This document shows positions 57,338-64,000 of a stretch of DNA of 64,000 nt, in pieces. The stretch is from assembly GCF_002878395.1 (NCBI RefSeq), contig NC_061121.1, forward strand, positions 135,011,587-135,075,586. Direction: 5' to 3'. The notes under the pieces were generated by a model. It did no database searches, had not been told where the DNA came from, and was given only the letters and a program-made list of their open reading frames with translations. Position numbers and translations under genes: made by a program. The first letter of the stretch is position 1. Each line of letters opens with the position of its first letter. The stretch is from Capsicum annuum (lineage: Eukaryota > Streptophyta > Magnoliopsida > Solanales > Solanaceae).

Positions 57338-57870
57338 ATTATGAGTCAAGGGAATGACTCGTATCCAGTCGTAGGTGACTCGTAACGGCTGGGCGGTAAC
57401 TTTTAACATAATAAAGTAGGGATATTTTGGTCAATTCCCTCTTTCCCCACTTAGACCCCACATCCATAAAATGCTAAAAAGGGATTATTTCAACACTTTG
57501 ACATATCAAGCACACTCTTAAACTCTCTCAAATTCCCCATTCAAAGACAAGGCTAGGGTTTCAAGAAGTTGGTCATCTGGGGCTCTAAGGGTGCATTCTT
57601 CTTCAAACTTCTTGGGGATTAAGGCATGTATCTCTCTCCTTAAACTTATGTTTTCATTATTGCATGAATTGGTTTAATATTCACATGGTTTTGATATTGG
57701 GTTTTGAATGGTGGGTTGAAAGTTTTGGATTTAAATTATTTAAATGTTCCTCTAATTATTATGGATTTATTGTACATTGAATTGATGATTTGTGAACTCA
57801 TTGGGGTGCATGGGAGTGGTGAATAAAATAGGGGTACAAAAATTTCCCAAATTTGTAAAAAATGGAACTA

Positions 57871-58451
57871 GGGGTACAAGGATTCTCTCAAATAATTATA
57901 TTTTGGTAGTGAAAGTAATGAGAACCTCAACCCACTTGCATAATTGGTTTTGAAACGTGAATAATCATTTGGCTTGTCCTACTTCTTTAAAATTAATGCA
58001 TTGCATAAATGGCTAACATATAATAGTGATCTTGAAAGCCTTGTGAGGTACAAGGATTCCCCTAAGTGAATGATTTTCTTAAAAACCTTGTGGGGTATAA
58101 GGATTCCCCCAAGTTGATTTTAATAATGTAATCTGGGGTACAAGGATTCCCCAAGTATTGGCTTAATGACATTTGCTTGGAAGTTTTAGTCGGTATGACG
58201 ATACCACTTCATAATGCCTTAATAATTTACTCCTTGAATTAATGGATAGGCTATGTGCTAAATGTTTTAATTAGGCTTAAAGGGTGTTGTGTAGCTAGCC
58301 GTGAAGGTAGAAGTCCCAAGATGGCTGACACTAGAAATCTAAATTTGCTGACATGAGGGTCGGTCTTGATGAATGTGTGCTTATGTCACACTATACGTAC
58401 CTATATCATAGATGGCGTAGGGTACGAGGATTCCTCAAACTTCTATGATAT
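57871..58451. repeat. Repeated GGGGTACAAGGATTCCCC hairpins in LTR Y
   Basis: Related units occur at 57871, 58044, 58086, 58133 and about 58419. Each has a TACAAGGATT-type loop flanked by G and C runs. Flanking stems vary together: TGGGG/CCCCA at 58134-58152, and CTTG plus GGGG paired with CCCC plus CAAG at 58087-58113. The last unit lies inside ATATCATAG/CTATGATAT (58403-58411 with 58443-58451). Confidence 0.65.
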
Positions 58452-59204
58452 CTCTGATATGTGAAGCTAACACACACTGGGGCCCAGCCAGGGGGATACA
58501 ACTGAACCCATATAGCCCATGGGTAGTTTCATGATGGTCAAGCTAGACAGTACGGGCTAATACTTTAAAGTTCATGCTAAGACTCGTTCCCTATCCCGAT
58601 ATGTTATATTTATGTACATGTATATGCATATGATTGTGTGCTTTGAAGTTGGTTGATTTTAATTATGGATCATGGCATTATTTTATCCCCTTATCCCTGA
58701 GTTATATGCTAGCGCTCAACCCACTAACCATCTCCAGATGTTGTATCCCCACGCGATGCAAGCACCAAAAATACTTGTACTTTTCCTACGCAATGATAAG
58801 TTATTTTTGGGTTGTTTGTGAGTCATGTTGAAGTGGCGGGCTGCCTTCTTTTGGATGGCCTGTTACTTCATGATCCAGTTTTTGTTAAAGACTTTTCTTT
58901 GGACTTGTTTTTGGCTATCATCGAAGGCATGACCCGACTTAGATTATATACAGTTTTGTCATAGAGGCTTTGTAGATTACTGTGGATTGGGATGTGTTGA
59001 AATTCTTAATTTTTTTTTTGAGTTTCCTATCTTGTTTTATGTTTAGAACTCAGCTCATATTTTTATATATTCAAAATTCGTCCGCTGTTGGCTGTAGTAT
59101 GTTCTATTTGGCTAGGCAAATGGGGTGGTCTCTGATCCACTGTAGACTCGAGATACCTATCACGTCCAGGACGTGGTTCGGGTTGTGACACCCAGTCTAG
59201 TGAG

Positions 59205-59330
59205 CCACTTTAGCACTGGCTTGTCCGCTTTAGTGGTATGACTAGTTAGCGTGGGTAACGCTTTAGCGGCACCTAGGCACTTTAGTGTTGACCGCCAAAG
59301 TGGCCTAATGCCCGCTTTAATGTCACTTGG
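59205..59330. repeat. CACTTTAG/CGCTTTAG motif cluster in LTR Z
   Basis: Variants of C-GCTTTAG-GG or CACTTTAG occur about seven times in 125 bases, in both orientations (for example CCGCTTTAGTGG, ACGCTTTAGCGG and CCGCCAAAGTGG). This parallels the CG-rich island at a similar place in the E1 and X LTRs. Confidence 0.55.
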
Positions 59331-61089
59331 GAGTCAATAAATGGCACGTTTAGTCCAAATTTCTCCCATTTTTCACACAAGTTCAAGAGTGAAAAATGCT
59401 AGAACATACAAAAACTTGTGAGAAACATTGATAGGAGGTTTTGGGGTGTTCATAAGCTTGGATTATTCATTTCCTATTCAAATTCTTGGTAAGTTCTCAT
59501 TAATTCCTTGGTTAATTTCTTAATTAATTCTCAAAATCCCTAGATTATGGATAAATTGACTGTAGCACCATTTGAGCTCAGAATTTACCCATTCTTGAGG
59601 ATAAATATTGCTTGAGCAGAGAGGGATGCATTGACAATTTTAAAAATGCAATTTTGTAAGTGGGCCGTACATAGGATTTTTACGTAATTTTGGACCTGAA
59701 GCATAAAAATACAATATGGGTACTGTTGTTCTCGTATTGATGAGTAGATTAGCATTTTGATAGTGGGGAATCTTGTGAAAGCTCCTCGAAAGAGAAATTC
59801 ATCGGTGTAGCAAATTTCTTTGGGTTTTCTTCGGTATCCAGGTAGTCTAAGTTTACCTTCCTCATAGATTGGGATAATGTGTAATATATTTATGGTAATG
59901 TGCTAGATGTGGATTGGGAATTAGGTTTTGAAGGTGTATTTATCATAATTTGAATCTCTCAGTCAATTTAAAAACCATAAAATTAACGTGGTTGACTTAG
60001 TTACTTAATCTTATAGTAAAATTGAAATCTTAGGACTGAATATGTATTGGTTAATATCTAGTAGTGAAATTAGATACCTTATCCTAGTTTGGATAAAATT
60101 TGCCTTAGAACAGATTTCAAAGATTAGAAGTGGGCTCCCTCCGACCCATCTTACGCTGACTATTATTAGCCCCTTGTAGACTTATTAGGCATGTTATATC
60201 TTTCAAATGCATAATTTAGAGTATGAAGAGCCTATACACATGATACTTATGTTAGGTTGGTACTTATGAGTTGATACTAGTTCTGATTCAAGTCAGATGA
60301 TTTATTATCTCAAGACCAGTTCAATTCCGACTTTATTCATAATATGATTTTTGGTTAAAGTCCAACATTTGATGATACAAGTTTCAATTCAAGTCTAGCT
60401 ATTGACTATGCGGGTTATGGCTCAAGTTCGACATTGAGGGGTTGCTTTTGACAGTTATGAAATTGGTTCTAGTCTGAGGTTTATAGTATGGAAGGATTCC
60501 TAGTTATTGCTTAAGATGCAGTGATTTAGTATAATTTTGGTTACTTATTATCTTTGATTGTACCCATCGAGCTTATGGGGCCTACACTAGGTTAATTACT
60601 TTTTCGCACTTATTGGCTTATGGGGACCAGTTTTGTAGTGATAGTTATGTGTTTCTTTATGTTATTATTCTAGTTTATTTAATTATTTACAGTACATGGA
60701 GCATTATTTCAGGTTTGTCTTTTTACCTTGACTCAACTTATTTATCTTGCATCACTATTATTCTTATATTATGATTTAACTCAATCGGTCAGATGATGCC
60801 TACTGAGTACCCGTGGCTTTGATACTCATACTACATTTTGTACCTTTTTGGTGCAAATCCGAGTACTTGTGGCTACCATTGACCCTATGATTGTGCTGCA
60901 TAAAATTCGACGGGTGAGCTCTTGGAGCCAGAGTTGACCTTTTCTGCTTCTTTAACTTTTGTCTAGTCTTTCATTATTCGATACTGGTGTATACTTGACT
61001 ATTACAGTACTTATATTCCTTTTGTTAATGACTCTTGTATCGACACTACTAGGCCATGAGATGTTATCTTTAGCACATTTATCTCTTGT

Positions 61090-61097
61090 ATTATTAC

Positions 61098-61152
<55 letters not shown>
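61090..61152. repeat. ATT microsatellite
   Basis: About 18 ATT units run uninterrupted from 61099, with an impure start. It gives a spurious poly-Leu reading frame. Confidence 0.9.
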
Positions 61153-61439
61153 TCCTGTTCTATTGCTTGTAAGCTTTTACTTACATATTTTTAGCATTTA
61201 TGCCATTTTCACCAAATTAGCCCATTGCTTCTAGCTCCAGGCTACTGTTTGGCTTACCTACTAGTGGGATAAAATAGGTATCATCATACTCGTAAATCGA
61301 GTCATGAAGGTGGATGATGTAGTAAAAAGAGTTGTGGTCCAACTTTTGTATTCAACATAAAAAAACTTAGAGTGAGGAGAGGTGAATCACACTAGCTTTG
61401 TGTAGGATTGGAGGAATGAATAAATTAAGAATTTAAGAG

Positions 61440-62530
61440 GTGATCAATTGCCCATGAAATACAAAGACATCTTGGGGCGTCTGAACTAAGGCGGTAAGAT
61501 ATTGCTTAGTAGATGGGAACCTCGACGAAGAATGTAACAAGAAATATTAGCAAAGTGACTCAATCCCAGTCACATTGAACATGTGTTGAGGGAGGTCTAT
61601 GAGGGAGTATGTAGAAACCATTCCAAAGAAGGCTCATTAGTACACAAGGTAGTATGACCATGATATTACTGGCCCCAAATGGAGAAAGATTCCAAGAGGT
61701 TCATCAAGAAAGATGACAAGTATTAACGCTTCACTGATGGACTTCACCAACCAAGAGAAGTGATGCATACGGTCAACTTTCTTTGGCCCTTTATAAAATG
61801 AGAGATGGATATCATAAGGCCACCACCATCTTCTCCCGGACAAGTAATATTTTTGCTATTTATGACAAAATAATTTTGTGAATGGGTGGAAACAAAGACA
61901 AACAAACAAGTTCAATAGCAAGAAGTGATAAATTTTATATGGGATCAGATAATTTTTCAAGTTCGGGATACCAAAGGAGATTGCATGTGATACTGACCCC
62001 CAATTTATAGGATAAAAAATGATGATATTCTTGATGAATCTTAATATAAATTGAATTCCCTCTTTTATATATCACCTAAACACGAATAGTCAAGTCGAGT
62101 CCATGAATAAGATAGTGTTGCTTAACCTAGAAAAAGGTTGGAAGGAGCTAAATGGCGCTGAGTTAGGGGCTTCCAGGTGGGATATGGACATATCCAACGA
62201 CCAAAAAATCCAATATGGTGGAGACCCCATTCTCTCAGTTTAGGGTAGAGGCCCTGATACCGATAGAAGTGAGGGAACCTAGTTATTACTACTCTAAGGT
62301 CGACGAAGAAAAAATAATGAAGCATTGAGAGGAGGCTTGGATATATTAGAGGAACACTGAGAGATTGCTCTCGTGCTTATGATTGCACAAAACAAATGAT
62401 GAAGAGGTATTACAACCGCAAGTCCAAGATTCAGTATTTCAATGTTGGGGCTTGGTGCTAAGGAAAGCTAAGGAAAATCACAATGAGTAATCAGAATCCA
62501 AATAAAGGATATTTGGCCCCAAATGGAAGG
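61440..62530 (+). pseudogene. Integrase of the Tat/Retand-like element
   Basis: The zinc domain is partly visible (EVYEGVCRNHSK near 61590, YYWPQMEKDSKRF near 61660). Then come WPFIKWEMDIIRPPP (first catalytic Asp, about 61790), CEWVETKTNKQVQ (about 61880), CDTDPQF (second Asp, about 61990; related elements usually have CDNGPQF) and SQVESMNKIV (Glu, about 62090). Frame changes and stops are common. It continues the gag-pol remnant at 44577-47399, from which it is separated by about 14 kb of nested insertions. Confidence 0.7.
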
Positions 62531-64000
62531 GGTTGTACGGAGTATTGACACTTAGGTTTTTTCCCTTCACAACTTAATTTAATTTTGAATTTCTTAAGTT
62601 TTAAATAAAATTGATATATTTATTTATTTATCCGGATAGAGATTTTCTAAAATAATTATTTGAGATAATTTTATCATTTTTTAATAAAAACTATGCATTT
62701 CTGTATTTAAATATAAGAAATCATATAATTTTGGCCCATAAATAATTATTTTACCAAAAAATTAATTTTGATCAAGATCCATCTTGAAAATTAGTTCAAA
62801 TAGGTAAATTTCGATTTAAATATATTTTGTTCTTTAAAATGAATTATTTCAAAAAGTACTTACTTGATTTTATTAAACCAAGAAACTCGGGATTAAATCA
62901 ATTGATAATTCATATCAAACTACGATTTAATCCAGTCTATTTATTAGATTTGATCGTAATTAAAATCAATTTGACTGCAATTAGCCAATTGATCTTTCAT
63001 GTGGCTAAAATTTAAATATTATTGACTAAAATCCTAACCTATGGCTATTTAAAAATAACCTAATTTCCTTTATTAATAGCCAAAATCTACTCGAAGCCCA
63101 TCCCCTTAACTAATCTCTATGACCCAGGCCTTAGTCCCGTTATAATCTGACTCGGGCCCAATCACCTTATAACTCCCATCTCATTAACCCGATAACAACA
63201 TTAACCTAGAAACACACAACTCGATAAATATCAACAATAACCAGCAATAAATCCTTCCAACCACCGTCGTCTCCTCTTGTCCCTCCTCCAGACGAGTCTG
63301 CGTGCCAAGCATAGGATTTGTACAACTAGAAGCTTCTCCGGAAAGCCCCCCCCCTCCCCCACCAAATTTTGTCCCATTACCATATCTATTTCAAATTTTA
63401 AATTCTAGGGAATTCGTGCAATTCAATCTCATCCCAAGATTTCCTCCAATGAGAATTCAAAAAGCGTGTAGAAAATTCCTAAAAAATCCATAGTATTTTT
63501 ATCCCACATCGAGAAAACCCAAAAATTCCATTCCAAATTCATCCTATAAATACCTCACTCAATAGTACTATTTGAAGGAAGGTTTTAATGTTAAAAGACC
63601 CTATAAGAATATTCAAGTTTGGGTTTTTTAAGCTGAAAAGTGATATAGGTGTTGGATCGCAAAAATCCCAAAATATGTGAGATTTTTCTATCTAAGAAGG
63701 ATTTTGGTGTTAAGGATTTTGTAAGACTTATATTCAATCTTGAACTTCAAGGCTCAGAAATTTGTTTGCTCTCTTTCAGTAGCAATGAAGAAACAAGCTT
63801 TGACGAAACTCGTAGTCCCAACTTGCTGCCCTCTAATAGGTAAACTACTCGTTTATTTGATTTTTCTTTCAATTTCTGGTCTCTGTGCCTTAGTATTAAT
63901 GTCCATGCCTCATGTGAAACTAAATTTGGTTGATCTTGTCTTAAATTTTGATATTCTATAAATACTTCATCTTTGTTTTTACCTTTTTCTCCTCGTGTAT
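62531..64000 (+). other. Probable LTR or leader with Pol II promoter-like elements
   Basis: No known protein is encoded. The base composition and phrases such as GACTCGGGCCCAATCACC resemble LTR sequence. A TATA-like CTATAAATA stands at 63544-63552 in CATCCTATAAATACCTCACTC. CT-rich and T-rich leader-like sequence follows. No second copy is in the window, so the element type is unknown. A C-rich run is at about 63345-63360. Confidence 0.35.

Larger units (their letters stand above)
47722..59190 (+). mobile_element. Solo LTR Y, split by element X
   Basis: The LTR starts TGTAACACCTTGG at 47722 and ends GTTCGGGTTGTGACA at 59190. A 5 bp target duplication, CCCAG, flanks it (47717-47721 and 59191-59195). 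Removing X (48061-57337) leaves about 2.19 kb, a normal LTR length, with no internal region. It is therefore a solo LTR formed by recombination between two LTRs before or after X entered. The sequence 17089-17838 is a relative. Confidence 0.8.
47400..61307 (+). mobile_element. LTR Z (probable solo LTR), split by nested insertion Y
   Basis: The two outer parts (about 47400-47721 and 59196-61307) read through when the nested insertion is removed. The left part contains TTTTAGAGCCAGTTTTCC, TCTTCGCTGGTAAGAATTGG and GAGCTCGTATGCCTTTATGA. The right part contains GATGCCTACTGAGTACC, GTACCTTTTTGGTGCAAATCC and an end like CGAGTCATGA. These words are typical of gypsy LTRs in Solanaceae. Both edges are approximate and no target duplication was found. 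Z interrupts the Tat element between RNase H and integrase. Confidence 0.5.

Noticed and set aside
60959..61234. Hydrophobic 91-residue frame with a poly-Leu run, resembling a membrane protein
   Set aside because: The Leu run is an ATT microsatellite inside an LTR.

Overview
This window is repeat-rich intergenic DNA from a plant nuclear genome, most likely a member of the Solanaceae. Capsicum is a plausible genus, but that is inference. The evidence is Tekay/Del-like Ty3/gypsy chromoviruses with 2.2-2.7 kb LTRs, an RTE LINE carrying the 3' tail typical of Solanaceae, Helitron and Stowaway ends, and DUF1985/Ulp1-type transposon genes. I found no intact host gene, tRNA, rRNA or CRISPR. Almost every recognisable coding stretch is a broken transposable-element gene, so many coordinates, especially ends, are approximate.

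Left part (1-17.1 kb). A nearly complete minus-strand gypsy element, E1, runs from the window start (partial 3' LTR) through an internal region of about 5.15 kb to a 2.68 kb 5' LTR ending near 9068. E1 sits in an older relative, E2 (9069-10747). Beyond that lie a C/T-rich degenerate repeat, a 723 bp Helitron (11546-12268), SINE-like remnants, a decayed copia pol fragment (13.7-14.9 kb) and AT-rich filler.

Middle part (17.1-36.5 kb). This holds a truncated LTR (17089-17838), a deleted LTR element W with a gag remnant, and a 294 bp foldback hairpin (21269-21562). The most distinctive block follows, at 22.2-35.6 kb. It contains two convergent relatives, A (+ strand, 25.75-29.6 kb) and B (- strand, 31.8-35.6 kb), of a gene with DUF1985-like and Ulp1/C48 protease-like regions, of the type carried by plant Mutator-like elements. 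Their introns and flanks are saturated with half-sites of the palindrome ATCTGTTGCAACAGAT, partly organised as tandem arrays (527/207 bp, 192 bp, 134-150 bp and about 22 bp periods).

Right part (36.5-64 kb). An AT-rich Helitron-like region has candidate 5' ends at 36511, 40221 and 40600 and one good 3' end at 43513. It contains a Stowaway MITE and a young chimeric RTE LINE insertion with a perfect 14 bp target duplication. From 44 to 62.5 kb there is a four-level nest: a Tat/Retand-like element is split by LTR Z, Z is split by solo LTR Y (target duplication CCCAG), and Y is split by a full-length gypsy element X (48061-57337). The last 1.4 kb looks like the promoter-bearing part of another LTR.

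The two observations most worth following are the palindrome arrays tied to the DUF1985/Ulp1 elements, and trains of small hairpins with conserved loops and co-varying stems inside the LTRs of E1, X and Y.
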